From positions 1 through 22,836 of the forward strand of contig CAZNFR010000059.1 in NCBI GenBank assembly GCA_964572225.1: DNA of 22,836 nucleotides. Reading direction: 5' to 3'. The number at the start of each line of letters is the position of its first letter. Positions within the stretch are counted from its first letter, which is position 1. Source of the DNA: CAZNFR01 sp964572225. Lineage in GTDB: Bacteria > Bacteroidota > Bacteroidia > Bacteroidales > GCA-2748055. The notes beneath the pieces were generated by a model. The model had not been told where the DNA came from. It saw only the letters and a program-made list of their open reading frames with translations, and did not search any database. Positions 8,316-16,592 of this stretch are shown piece after piece. The position numbers and the translations under genes were made by a program.

Positions 8316-8747
8316 TTAGTCAAAAATTAAACGTTCAGCCTCTTTAAGAGTGGAGGGTGGGATCTCAAATACCGAGGTAACCGACTCAAGGTTTTTCAAA
8401 TCCGCTTTGAGAGCGGCATAAAGTTGCTCTGGCTGTTCACCACTGAAAACCAGCAGATAGTCGAGGTTCCTGAGCTCTTCAATAAGCACACCCTGCTCTC
8501 CTTTGTTCGAAAGGATCCGCAGGTTGATATAGTTATCCTCCATCCTGTACAGGAAACATGAAAAAAACTGTACCTCCTTCTTTTTTCGGTGCTTTACCCT
8601 GTGGTCTTCTGTACGATGGAAGTCGCAATTCAGGCTGCGGTTAATTTCCCACACCAACCGATAATCGGCTTCGTAGGAAACCAGTCCGAGCAGGAGGAAA
8701 TCGGTTTCAGGCTCAAAATCAAGGAAGTTTTTTTTGGATGACACCAT
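8316..8747 (-). CDS. IPExxxVDY family protein
   Basis: 143 residues from the ATG at 8747; an in-frame TTG at 8771 would add 8 residues. This is a small soluble protein found in Bacteroidota downstream of rnc. It has the family's opening pattern (FLLLGLVSYEADYRLVWEIN) and a degenerate form of the name-giving motif: IEELRNLDY at residues 89-97, where the family consensus is IPExxxVDY, so Pro is Glu and Val is Leu. The function is unknown. It is the last gene of the acpP-fabF-rnc operon, 36 bp after rnc. Assignment rests on motif, length and synteny. Confidence 0.75.
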   Translation of the reverse strand: MVSSKKNFLDFEPETDFLLLGLVSYEADYRLVWEINRSLNCDFHRTEDHRVKHRKKKEVQFFSCFLYRMEDNYINLRILSNKGEQGVLIEELRNLDYLLVFSGEQPEQLYAALKADLKNLESVTSVFEIPPSTLKEAERLIFD

Positions 8748-8783
8748 GGTGTCAAAATTAAAAAAAGCCAAGGAGAAGAAGAA

Positions 8784-9506
8784 TCAGTTCTGAAGAATTT
8801 TCTCGAGAGCGTTCCTTGCCGCTTTTTGTTCAGACTCTTTTTTGGACCCACCCTGTCCTCTCCCCATTTCCTGGTCCATTACCATAATCTGGGTAATAAA
8901 TACAGGAAGATTATGAAGGTTTGGGGCTTCTTCGCGGGAATTAAATATTACTTCAATTTTTGACTTCTGGGCCCACTCAATGAGTTTGCTCTTATAATCT
9001 GAGTCTGAACTACCCAGCTTATTAATATCTACATACTTACGAATGATCCCTACAATGTACCTTCGGGTCTTACGATATCCCTTGTCCAGATATACCGCAC
9101 CTACCAGAGCTTCGAAAGCATTCCCATACAAATGTTTGGTAATACTATTGCTCTGGGTGTGAGAAATAATGAGCCGGTCGAGCCCCATGCGGTAAGCCAG
9201 GAGGTTAAGATGCTTTCGTTTAACAAGCTTTGATCTCATTTTGGTCAAAAACCCTTCATCCTTATGGGGAAAGGTTTCAAAGAGAAAATCGGCTACGATG
9301 GCATCAAGGATAGCATCACCAAGGTATTCGAGCCTTTCATTGTTAACCAGTTCACCGTCGGGTAAAACCATGGAAGCCGACTTATGGATGAAAGCCATTT
9401 CGTATAGACGGATGCGGGTAGGTGCAAATCCGAGGACCGGATAAAGTTTTCGAGCCAGTTTTCTATTCTTGCTAAAAAGGATGAGGATAAAACTCCTAAA
9501 ACTCAT
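8784..9506 (-). CDS. rnc: Ribonuclease III
   Basis: 240 residues. RNase III cleaves double-stranded RNA, including rRNA precursors. The nuclease domain has the signature NERLEYLGD at residues 56-64 and the second metal-site region YGNAFEALVGAVYLD (127-141). A double-stranded RNA-binding domain occupies about 172-238, ending in KKESEQKAARNALEKIL. At the position of the E. coli metal ligand Asp114 (DTVEAL) this protein has Asn129 (NAFEAL); the catalytic Glu equivalent (Glu132) is kept. The gene lies 14 bp after fabF, the standard Bacteroidota order. Confidence 0.97.
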   Translation of the reverse strand: MSFRSFILILFSKNRKLARKLYPVLGFAPTRIRLYEMAFIHKSASMVLPDGELVNNERLEYLGDAILDAIVADFLFETFPHKDEGFLTKMRSKLVKRKHLNLLAYRMGLDRLIISHTQSNSITKHLYGNAFEALVGAVYLDKGYRKTRRYIVGIIRKYVDINKLGSSDSDYKSKLIEWAQKSKIEVIFNSREEAPNLHNLPVFITQIMVMDQEMGRGQGGSKKESEQKAARNALEKILQN

Positions 9507-9520
9507 CTCATAGAGGATCC

Positions 9521-10771
9521 TTAGGAAATTTTTCTGAAGACCACGGAAGTATTATGTCCTCCAAACCCGAAGGTATTGCTCAGGACAACATTCATTTCCC
9601 TTTCCTGTGCGGCATTGGGAGTAAGATTAAGGCGTGAATCAATTCCCGGGTCGGGATTTTCCAGGTTGATGGTAGGGGGAACGGTCCCGTTATTCATGGC
9701 CATTATCGCAGCAATGGCTTCCACTGCTCCGGCAGCCCCTAATAGATGTCCGGTCATGGATTTGGTGGAACTGATATTCAGCTTGTAAGCATGCTCGCCG
9801 AATACTTCTTTAATTGCAAGGGTTTCCGAAATATCCCCCAGGGGTGTTGCCGTACCGTGAACATTAATATAATCAACCTCTTCGGGCTTTATGAGGGCAT
9901 CCTCGATGGCACGTTCCATAACCAGTTTTGCTCCAAGACCTTCCGGATGCGGAGCAGTGAGATGATGGGCGTCGGCCGACATGCCGCCTCCGATAAATTC
10001 AGCATAAATCTTTGCACCCCTTGCCCTGGCGTGTTCATATTCTTCCAGAATAATGGCTCCGCCTCCCTCGCCCATGACAAAACCATCCCGGTTTGCATCA
10101 AAAGGCCTTGAGGCTTTCTGGAAATTTTCATTGGAAGTGGAAATGGCCTGCATGGAATTAAATCCGGCAATCCCCGCTTCGTTAATTGCTGCTTCGGACC
10201 CGCCGGTTACAAAGGCATCGGCCTTGCCCAAACGAATGAGGTTCAGTCCATCAATCAGGGCATTGGAAGAAGATGCACATGCTGAAACCGTTCCGTAATT
10301 GGGTCCGCGTAGCTTATACTTCATTGAGATATGGCCGGCAGCAATATCAGAGATCATTTTGGGAATGAAGAACGGGCTGAACCTGGGGACGTAACTCCCT
10401 TCCACATAGCTCTTCATTTCATTCATAAAAGTTTCAATCCCTCCAATTCCGGAAGCCCAGATTACCCCGATTCTGTCCGTATCTACCTTTTCAAAGTCGA
10501 AATCGGCATCTTTAATAGCCTGGTCTGAGGCTACTATGGCAAACTGAGCATAAGGATCCAGCTTACGAAGCTCTTTCCGGTCGAAATATTCTGCAGGATC
10601 AAAATCTTTTACTTCACAGGCAAATTTGGTTTTAAACTTTTCAGTGTCAAAACGGGTGATCATATTGGCACCACTCACCCCTCTGGAAAGTGCATTCCAA
10701 AAATCACTTACGCTATTCCCAATGGGGGTTATCGCTCCCAGTCCCGTAACAACTACCCGCTTCAACTCCAT
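9521..10771 (-). CDS. fabF: Beta-ketoacyl-ACP synthase II
   Basis: 416 residues, the normal length for FabF/KAS II. It condenses malonyl-ACP with acyl-ACP in fatty-acid elongation. The thiolase-fold catalytic triad is intact: Cys165 in VSACASSSN, His305 in NVHGTATPLGD and His342 in MTGHLLGAAG. The N-terminal VVVTGLGAITPIG motif is typical. The gene starts 22 bp after acpP, its substrate carrier, and both are transcribed with rnc. Confidence 0.98.
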   Translation of the reverse strand: MELKRVVVTGLGAITPIGNSVSDFWNALSRGVSGANMITRFDTEKFKTKFACEVKDFDPAEYFDRKELRKLDPYAQFAIVASDQAIKDADFDFEKVDTDRIGVIWASGIGGIETFMNEMKSYVEGSYVPRFSPFFIPKMISDIAAGHISMKYKLRGPNYGTVSACASSSNALIDGLNLIRLGKADAFVTGGSEAAINEAGIAGFNSMQAISTSNENFQKASRPFDANRDGFVMGEGGGAIILEEYEHARARGAKIYAEFIGGGMSADAHHLTAPHPEGLGAKLVMERAIEDALIKPEEVDYINVHGTATPLGDISETLAIKEVFGEHAYKLNISSTKSMTGHLLGAAGAVEAIAAIMAMNNGTVPPTINLENPDPGIDSRLNLTPNAAQEREMNVVLSNTFGFGGHNTSVVFRKIS

Positions 10772-10793
10772 ATTCTGAAAAATTTAATCTTAA

Positions 10794-11030
10794 TTACTTG
10801 GCGTTCTCTTCAATGTACTTGATAGCCTCGCCAACTGTACTGATATTCTCAGCCTGATCGTCAGGAATTCCAATGTTAAATTCTTTCTCAAATTCCATAA
10901 TCAGTTCCACAGTGTCAAGAGAATCTGCTCCCAGGTCATTAGTGAAGCTAGCTTCGGGAGTAACTTCGTTTTCATCAACACCTAATTTATCTACAATAAT
11001 AGCTTTAACTCTTGATGCAGTATCAGACAT
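10794..11030 (-). CDS. acpP: Acyl carrier protein
   Basis: 78 residues, acidic and all-helical. It carries acyl chains of fatty-acid synthesis on 4'-phosphopantetheine attached to Ser37 in the GADSLDTVEL motif. It is the first gene of the acpP-fabF-rnc-IPExxxVDY operon. A promoter match lies about 45-80 bases upstream. Confidence 0.98.
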   Translation of the reverse strand: MSDTASRVKAIIVDKLGVDENEVTPEASFTNDLGADSLDTVELIMEFEKEFNIGIPDDQAENISTVGEAIKYIEENAK

Positions 11031-11074
11031 AGCTGTAAATTTTAATTAATATTAAGTTAACTTTTTTGACTGTG

Positions 11075-11105
11075 CAAAGAAATGCATTAATCGCTTAAAA
11101 ACAAA
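11075..11105 (-). promoter_or_regulatory. Putative acpP operon promoter
   Basis: Read on the minus strand, TTTG (11102-11105) is followed by 19 bases and then TTTCTTTG (11075-11082), one mismatch from the Bacteroidota -33/-7 consensus TTTG-N19-TAnnTTTG. The predicted leader is about 40 nt. The surrounding divergent gap (11031-11224) is very AT-rich. No equally good element was found for purN on the other strand. Confidence 0.5.
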
Positions 11106-11224
11106 CAAAAAAATGTAGAATTTGAACCGAATTTTGTTTTTTTTTGTGGTAATTTTTCCGGGTAAAATCCTTTTCTATTAAAAATATTCGAAATTCATAA
11201 ATCTAAGAAAAATTTTTTAACTGT

Positions 11225-11800
11225 ATGACTGGTAAACGATTAGCAATATTTGCATCCGGTTCCGGAACCAATGCCGAGAACCTTGTTCGATTTTTCGAAA
11301 ATAACGAACATATAGAGGTCAGCCTTATCGTTTGCAACCATCCGGAGGCGGGTGTGATTGAGCGCGCCAGAAACCTGAATGTTAAATTAAAGCTTATTGA
11401 CAAACAGGAGCTTAACTCGGTAGAATTCGTAAATTACCTCAAGAATCAGGAAAAAATTGATTTTATAGTCCTTGCAGGTTTTCTATGGCTGATTCCCTCA
11501 TTGCTTGTGCAGAGTTTTCCTGAAAGAATTGTTAATATTCATCCCGCTCTTCTCCCCAAGTACGGGGGCAAAGGTATGTATGGAATGAATGTTCACAGAA
11601 AAATCCTGGAGGAGGGGGAAAAGGTAACGGGCATCAGCATCCACTATGTTAACGACCGTTATGATGAAGGGAATATTATTTTCCAGGCTACCTGCAAAGT
11701 GCATCCCAACGACCGCCCTGAAGATATTGCTGCCCGGGTGCACGAACTTGAATACCGCCATTTTCCGGAACAGATCCAAAAGTTAGTTGAATCCCTGTAA
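11225..11800 (+). CDS. purN: Phosphoribosylglycinamide formyltransferase
   Basis: 191 residues. It transfers the formyl group from 10-formyl-tetrahydrofolate to GAR in purine synthesis. The N-terminal phosphate-binding loop is ASGSGTNAENL (10-20). Catalytic residues are Asn104 and His106 in NIHPALLPKYGG and Asp147 in YDEGNIIFQ. It is divergent from acpP, as commonly seen in Bacteroidota. Its last 18 bases overlap the end of the convergent M23 peptidase gene. Confidence 0.97.
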   Translation: MTGKRLAIFASGSGTNAENLVRFFENNEHIEVSLIVCNHPEAGVIERARNLNVKLKLIDKQELNSVEFVNYLKNQEKIDFIVLAGFLWLIPSLLVQSFPERIVNIHPALLPKYGGKGMYGMNVHRKILEEGEKVTGISIHYVNDRYDEGNIIFQATCKVHPNDRPEDIAARVHELEYRHFPEQIQKLVESL

Positions 11801-13027
11801 TTCGGACATTACCCGGTTCCTGACCAAGTCAAATTCTGATCTGTTTTCCTCTCTCACCGGGTCTACCGGCGGAGCTTCCACCTTTAAAGGATCTACCGGA
11901 TCCCCGTTCTTATAAAACCGGAAATCAAGATGCGGACCCGTGGACAATCCGGTGCTGCCTACGTATCCAATTACCTGACCCTGTTTAACCACACTGCCCC
12001 GGTTGATTCCTTCCCCATACCCTCTCAGGTGAAGATAGGCAGTAGAATAAACACTGTTATGCCTGATCATCAGCATATTACCCGCACCGCCGGAATATCC
12101 TTTCTTTACTACCACACCGTCACCGATAGCCACCACGGGTGTACCGGCCGGTGCCGCATAGTCCACTCCCAGATGAGGTCGACGGTATTTAAGAATGGGA
12201 TGCATACGTGAATAGGAAAATCCCGAGCTGATCCGTGAAAATCTTAGTGGAGCCTTCAGAAAAGCTTTCCTCAGGCTCAGTCCTTTCTCATCAAAAAAAT
12301 CCGAAATGCTGTCCTGAACAAAAGGGATGGCCCAGAAATCAGTTCCCATATGGCGGAACCAGGCTCCGTAAATGCCGCCTATTCCCACATCCATGCTATC
12401 CACGTAATACTCATCATATATAATACGTATACTGTCCCCCTTTTGCAATCCAAAAAAATCAATGGACCAGGCATAAATTTCGGATAGTTCCACCGCAAGC
12501 ATGGGATTCACCTGCCTTTGGTTCATAAGATTCCACAGGGAGGTCTCAATGGTACCGCTGAAGTACCTTTTGAGCGTATCTACCTGCTTCTGGCCTGCCC
12601 AGACTTCAATGCTATCTGATACTCTCACCCCCAAATAATCCAGGGGGGTGTGCTCGTAAACAAAATAATCAAGACTTCTGGCACTATCTCTTGAAAAGAA
12701 AACTTTGTAGCGGTTTCCAGCCCGGATCTTCCTCAGATCAAAGATCCCTTCACTGGCTTGCACCATTTGATGGATTTGCCCTGGATTTACTCCGTAAGCA
12801 TTTAAAAGTGAGGATAATGACTGATCTCTTCTTATGATCCCATATTCCATACTTAGAGAGTCGACCGGGATCTTTTCATATTCATAGTTTACCGGGGGAG
12901 GTACCACAATGATCTCTTCTGTCTGAGGAATTTCTTCTACCTCCGGATGAGCAGGCAACAAATAAAGGAAGGCCAGGGTCGTTAAAACCACAAGAGCCAG
13001 GATAAGAAACAGGTATTTATTTTTCAC
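11783..13027 (-). CDS. M23-family peptidase, membrane-anchored, altered zinc site
   Basis: 414 residues from a GTG at 13027, 10 bp after leuS; no earlier ATG exists in frame. An N-terminal membrane anchor (about 5-24) precedes a Pro/Glu-rich linker. An opacity-associated (OapA)/LysM-like module follows, then a C-terminal LytM (M23) domain from about 270. The first zinc motif HLGVD is intact (His285, Asp289), as is the catalytic His333 (AYLHLRG). The usual HxH near the C-terminus reads GPHLDF: His366 is kept but the zinc-ligand His is Asp368. M23 enzymes cut peptidoglycan cross-bridges or, if degenerate, regulate amidases. The protein should face the periplasm. Confidence 0.93.
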   Translation of the reverse strand: MKNKYLFLILALVVLTTLAFLYLLPAHPEVEEIPQTEEIIVVPPPVNYEYEKIPVDSLSMEYGIIRRDQSLSSLLNAYGVNPGQIHQMVQASEGIFDLRKIRAGNRYKVFFSRDSARSLDYFVYEHTPLDYLGVRVSDSIEVWAGQKQVDTLKRYFSGTIETSLWNLMNQRQVNPMLAVELSEIYAWSIDFFGLQKGDSIRIIYDEYYVDSMDVGIGGIYGAWFRHMGTDFWAIPFVQDSISDFFDEKGLSLRKAFLKAPLRFSRISSGFSYSRMHPILKYRRPHLGVDYAAPAGTPVVAIGDGVVVKKGYSGGAGNMLMIRHNSVYSTAYLHLRGYGEGINRGSVVKQGQVIGYVGSTGLSTGPHLDFRFYKNGDPVDPLKVEAPPVDPVREENRSEFDLVRNRVMSELQGFN

Positions 13028-13037
13028 CTTTTCAGCG

Positions 13038-15695
13038 TTAAACTACGATATTAATGATCTTACCCGGTACGATTATAACCTTTCTGGGTGTTTTCCCTTC
13101 CAACCATTTTTGGGCTTTCTCGTGAGCCAGGACTTCCCGATGAATCTCCTCCTGAGGCATATCCAGGGGCAGAAGTAGTTTGAACCTCATTTTTCCGTTG
13201 AAAGAAACCGGGTACTCGAAACTGTCGACCTGCAGATACTTCTCCTGATATTCAGGCCAGGGCTCATAGGCCAGGGTCTTATTATGACCGTATATTTCCC
13301 ATAGTTCCTCTGCAAGGTGGGGTGCAAAAGGGGAAAGTAAAAGGCTGAAAATCTTTGCACTTCCGCTGCTAACTCTTCCTTTCTTTATGGCCAGATTGGT
13401 AAAGATCATCAACTGAGAAATTGCGGTATTGAATCTCAGGTTTTCAATATCGGAACCTACCTTTTTAATGCTGAAATGAAGCTCTCTCAGGATTTCCTCC
13501 TCCTCACCCCCATCAAAAATATTTGCAGGATCAGCAAAGAAACGGTATGCCCTCGACAGAAAACCGAATACCCCTTTAACCCCTTTATCATCCCAGGGTT
13601 TGGTCGCCTCCAGCGGACCCATGAACATTTCGTACAACCTCAGGGAATCGGCACCGTACCGGGATGTAACATCATCCGGATTTACTACATTTTTAAGGGA
13701 CTTGGACATTTTGGCCACGATCTGCCTCAGCTCTTCACCGCTTTCCTTTTGGTAAAATTTATGATCCCTTTCCTCAACCAGATCGCTGGCAACCTTGGCT
13801 CCCGATTTGGTCTCATAGGCAAAAGCAAGGATCATTCCCTGGTTGAACAACTTCTTGTAAGGTTCATCGTGGGAGACAACTCCCAGATCGAAAAGGACCT
13901 TATGCCAGAAACGACTGTACAAAAGATGAAGTACGGCATGTTCGGCACCGCCTATGTAGAGGTCCACCGGCATCCAGTAACTTTCTTTAGCAGGATCAAA
14001 GATGCTTTCCTCATTGTGTGGATCAATATATCTCAGATAATACCAGCATGATCCTGCCCACTGGGGCATGGTATTGGTCTCACGCCTGCCTGTTCTGCCA
14101 TTCTTATCCTTTACTACCAACCATTCACCTGCATTGGCCAGGGGAGATTCCCCCTGATCCCCCGGCTCAAATTTATCGAGCTCCGGCAGCTCTAAAGGAA
14201 GCTCGGGATCCTCCAGGACCTCAATCTCTCCATCCTCCCAGTGTATCACCGGAAAGGGTTCTCCCCAGTATCGCTGCCGACTGAATAACCAGTCACGGAT
14301 TTTGTAATTTACCCGGCTTGTTCCCAGTTTATTATTTTCGAGACATTGAATAAGGGTACGTATCCCCGATTCCTTGTTCAGTCCGTTTATATCAATGCCC
14401 GTTTCCTCATTGGCTGAATTGATATAGATTCCGTCTTCAGTCCAACACTCTTCGGAATTCAATACTCTTTGCTTCTGAAGACTGTCGGAAGTGTCGGGAT
14501 CCATAATACAGCGCACGGGAAGTCCGAATTTTTGAGCAAATTCAAAATCACGGCTATCATGGGCTGGAACGGCCATGATGGCACCGGTACCATATCCGGT
14601 CAAAACATAATCGGCTATCCAGATGGGAATTTCCTCCCTGTTCACCGGGTTTATGGCGTAGCTGCCTGTAAATACTCCTGTTTTTTCCCGGGCAAGATCG
14701 GTACGGTCCAGGTCCGATTTAAGATTGGCGGCATGAATGTATTTTTCAACCTCCTTTCGGTAATCTTCCAGGGTCAGCTCCCCGGCCAGTGGATGTTCGG
14801 GTGCGATAACCATGTAGGTTGCCCCAAAAAGGGTATCGGGTCGGGTAGTGAACACCCGGAGATGTTTATCACTGTCTTTAAGTTGAAAATCAACTTCTGC
14901 ACCCGTCGATTTTCCAATCCAGTTTCTTTGCATATCCTTGATCCCCTCGGGCCAGTCGAGCTGGTCAATTCCCCTGAGTAATCTCTCTGCATAGAGGGGA
15001 ATCCTCAGCATCCACTGTTTAAGGTTCTTCTTTTCCACCGGATTCCCACATTTTTCATGAGTGCCGTCTGTGAGCACCTCCTCGTTCGCACATACAATTT
15101 TACAATGAGGACACCACCATACCTGAGCGTTATCGTAATAGGCCAGTCTTTTATCTGCAATGTAATTTCTGATGGCCGAAGGTCCTTTGGAACGGACCTC
15201 ATCCGGTACAGGGAGTTCTTCGATGGGTCTGCCTTTTTGAAGTTCCTCATCGAACCAGGTGTTATACAATCGAATGAATATCCATTGTGTCCATTTAAAA
15301 TATCCAGGGTCTGTGGTGTTTATCTCCCGGTCCCAGTCATAGCTCAATCCGAGTTCCCTGATCTGACGGCGAAAATTTTCGCAGTTTATGCGGGTGGTCT
15401 CGGAGGGATGGGTTCCTGTCTGGATGGCGTACTGTTCGGCAGGAAGACCAAAAGCATCCCAGCCCATGGGATGAAGAACATTATACCCCTGCATTCTCTT
15501 GTACCGGCTTACAATATCGGTAGCAGTGTAACCTTCCGGGTGACCTACATGCAGTCCCGCTCCGGACGGATAGGGAAACATGTCGAGAATATAGTATTTA
15601 TACGGATTACTGGTATCATCGGGCGTTTTAAAGGTTTTATTCTTCTCCCAGTAGTCCTGCCATTTTTTTTCTATTTCGGCGAATTTATAGTCCAT
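13038..15695 (-). CDS. leuS: Leucyl-tRNA synthetase
   Basis: 885 residues, slightly longer than the E. coli enzyme. It is a class Ia synthetase that charges tRNA-Leu. The HIGH motif is HVGH at residues 49-52 after FPYPSG. The CP1 editing domain is recognisable from TTRPDTLFGATYMV. The KMSKS motif is at 662-666, followed by the anticodon-binding domain. A Cys pair in WWCPHC and a later Cys suggest a zinc knuckle. It lies downstream of the tRNA-Arg sequence with no obvious terminator between, and 10 bp ahead of the M23 peptidase gene, so the three may share a transcript. Confidence 0.98.
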   Translation of the reverse strand: MDYKFAEIEKKWQDYWEKNKTFKTPDDTSNPYKYYILDMFPYPSGAGLHVGHPEGYTATDIVSRYKRMQGYNVLHPMGWDAFGLPAEQYAIQTGTHPSETTRINCENFRRQIRELGLSYDWDREINTTDPGYFKWTQWIFIRLYNTWFDEELQKGRPIEELPVPDEVRSKGPSAIRNYIADKRLAYYDNAQVWWCPHCKIVCANEEVLTDGTHEKCGNPVEKKNLKQWMLRIPLYAERLLRGIDQLDWPEGIKDMQRNWIGKSTGAEVDFQLKDSDKHLRVFTTRPDTLFGATYMVIAPEHPLAGELTLEDYRKEVEKYIHAANLKSDLDRTDLAREKTGVFTGSYAINPVNREEIPIWIADYVLTGYGTGAIMAVPAHDSRDFEFAQKFGLPVRCIMDPDTSDSLQKQRVLNSEECWTEDGIYINSANEETGIDINGLNKESGIRTLIQCLENNKLGTSRVNYKIRDWLFSRQRYWGEPFPVIHWEDGEIEVLEDPELPLELPELDKFEPGDQGESPLANAGEWLVVKDKNGRTGRRETNTMPQWAGSCWYYLRYIDPHNEESIFDPAKESYWMPVDLYIGGAEHAVLHLLYSRFWHKVLFDLGVVSHDEPYKKLFNQGMILAFAYETKSGAKVASDLVEERDHKFYQKESGEELRQIVAKMSKSLKNVVNPDDVTSRYGADSLRLYEMFMGPLEATKPWDDKGVKGVFGFLSRAYRFFADPANIFDGGEEEEILRELHFSIKKVGSDIENLRFNTAISQLMIFTNLAIKKGRVSSGSAKIFSLLLSPFAPHLAEELWEIYGHNKTLAYEPWPEYQEKYLQVDSFEYPVSFNGKMRFKLLLPLDMPQEEIHREVLAHEKAQKWLEGKTPRKVIIVPGKIINIVV

Positions 15696-15783
15696 AGGGG
15701 ATACAGATTATTGGAAAAACATACAAGACTGCGAAAATAGAAAATCTTTGGGAGAATAAGTAATTAAAGAAGGAAGAGGAAAG

Positions 15784-15852
15784 TGACCCCACCGGGATTC
15801 GAACCCAGATCACAAGAACCGGAATCTTGCATTCTATCCATTGAACTATGGG
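15784..15852 (-). tRNA. tRNA-Arg(CCG), 5' end lost in the assembly gap
   Basis: On the minus strand the sequence has a D arm, the anticodon stem CAAGA/TCTTG with loop TTCCGGT (anticodon CCG), the T arm GGTTCGAATCC, and a 3' acceptor strand TGGGGTC with discriminator A at 15784. No CCA is encoded. The 5' acceptor strand runs into the Ns after CCCA. The 3' strand would pair perfectly with GACCCCA. Confidence 0.85.
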
Positions 15853-16007
15853 NNNNNNNNNNNNNNNNNNNNNNNNNNNNNNNNNNNNNNNNNNNNNNNN
15901 NNNNNNNNNNNNNNNNNNNNNNNNNNNNNNNNNNNNNNNNNNNNNNNNNNNNTTCGAACCCAGATCACAAGAACCGGAATCTTGCATTCTATCCATTGAA
16001 CTATGGG
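15798..16007. repeat. Exact 55-bp direct repeat bracketing the N gap
   Basis: Bases 15798-15852 and 15953-16007 are identical over 55 positions and abut the two ends of the N run. They lie inside tRNA-Arg sequence. The arrangement fits two contigs that overlap by one k-mer of 55 and were joined without merging, rather than a biological repeat. Confidence 0.85.
15853..15952. other. Assembly gap of exactly 100 Ns
   Basis: Exactly 100 Ns, the usual placeholder for a scaffold join of unknown size. Reading frames called across it are not real. The true content could be nothing, if the flanks overlap, or one or more tRNA genes. Confidence 0.97.
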
Positions 16008-16010
16008 GCC
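15953..16010 (-). tRNA. tRNA-Arg(CCG), 3' end lost in the assembly gap
   Basis: This side supplies the 5' acceptor strand GGCCCCA (starting at 16010), D arm, CCG anticodon arm and the first part of the T loop, ending at the Ns. Merged with the left copy it gives one 72-nt tRNA with a single G2-U71 wobble in the acceptor. Left separate, the two acceptor strands imply two slightly different genes. Confidence 0.85.
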
Positions 16011-16065
16011 GGTATGTCAATTTCATTGCATCCCGGGATGAAGGATTACTAATTTTAACAGTGGG

Positions 16066-16073
16066 CAAATTTA
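16066..16073 (-). promoter_or_regulatory. Putative tRNA-Arg promoter -7 element
   Basis: On the minus strand TAAATTTG matches TAnnTTTG exactly, about 55 bases upstream of the tRNA 5' end at 16010. No clear -33 TTTG is present. The rest of the gap 16011-16140 shows no gene. Confidence 0.45.
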
Positions 16074-16140
16074 AGGATTTTTTCCTAATCCCTGCGAAGA
16101 CAGCCCTATAATCTGGTATGCAAAGGAATTTTGATCAGGA

Positions 16141-16530
16141 TCAGGATTGTTTTCGGGCCGTAACCTGGATCTCAATCTTCATGTTATCGTTAGCCAGTCC
16201 GGCCGAGATCATGGTGGCGGCAGGGGGAAACTCCCCGAAATATTTCTTTAGAAGGGGCCAGCAAAGGGGAAACTCTGAGGCATTTGGAACTATGTACAAT
16301 ACCCTTAGAATGTCTTCTCTTTTGGCCCCGGCTTGTTCGATTGCACTATCGATGTTCCGGAGACATTGCTCTGTTTGTTCCAGAATTCCTTCCGGAAGGG
16401 TCATATCTTCATAATTATAACCGGTGGTACCTGAGATGAACACCCAGTCACCATCGATTACGGCTCTGGAATATCCAATTTCCTTCTCGAATGTGGATCC
16501 GGAACTAAACCTTCTTCGTTTATCAGTCAT
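16141..16530 (-). CDS. Rid (YjgF/YER057c/UK114) family protein without the catalytic Arg
   Basis: 129 residues, single domain, expected to form cytoplasmic trimers. Typical Rid features are visible: VFISGTTGYN (about 31-40), the helix region QTEQCLRNIDSAIEQAG and the C-terminal IEIQVTA strand. RidA proper deaminates enamine and imine intermediates using an Arg at about position 105 (PAR motif). Here the equivalent stretch is PPAATMI (102-108), with Ala105 in place of Arg. It therefore probably belongs to one of the Rid subfamilies not expected to have imine deaminase activity. It lies 62 bp downstream of the small tail-like gene on the same strand. Confidence 0.92.
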   Translation of the reverse strand: MTDKRRRFSSGSTFEKEIGYSRAVIDGDWVFISGTTGYNYEDMTLPEGILEQTEQCLRNIDSAIEQAGAKREDILRVLYIVPNASEFPLCWPLLKKYFGEFPPAATMISAGLANDNMKIEIQVTARKQS

Positions 16531-16592
16531 GGTATGATTAAAAAAATGGTGATGAAAATATGACCGAATATCGGGGGGATTTGTTCAGGGAT

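Noticed and set aside
11100..11224. purN promoter
   Set aside because: The nearest candidates (TAATTTTT and a 9-base TAGAATTTG) are off-consensus or badly spaced; not supported.
15057..15740. A 227-codon plus-strand frame opposite leuS
   Set aside because: It is antisense to a complete, motif-bearing leuS; its product has no recognisable domain.
16001..16012. tRNA-adjacent attachment site or integrated element beside tRNA-Arg
   Set aside because: The duplicated tRNA segment abuts an N gap and is exactly 55 bp; no integrase or phage gene is nearby, so an assembly cause is preferred.
15685..16111. Open frames that run through the N stretch on both strands
   Set aside because: They exist only because Ns contain no stop; the region is tRNA sequence and an assembly gap.
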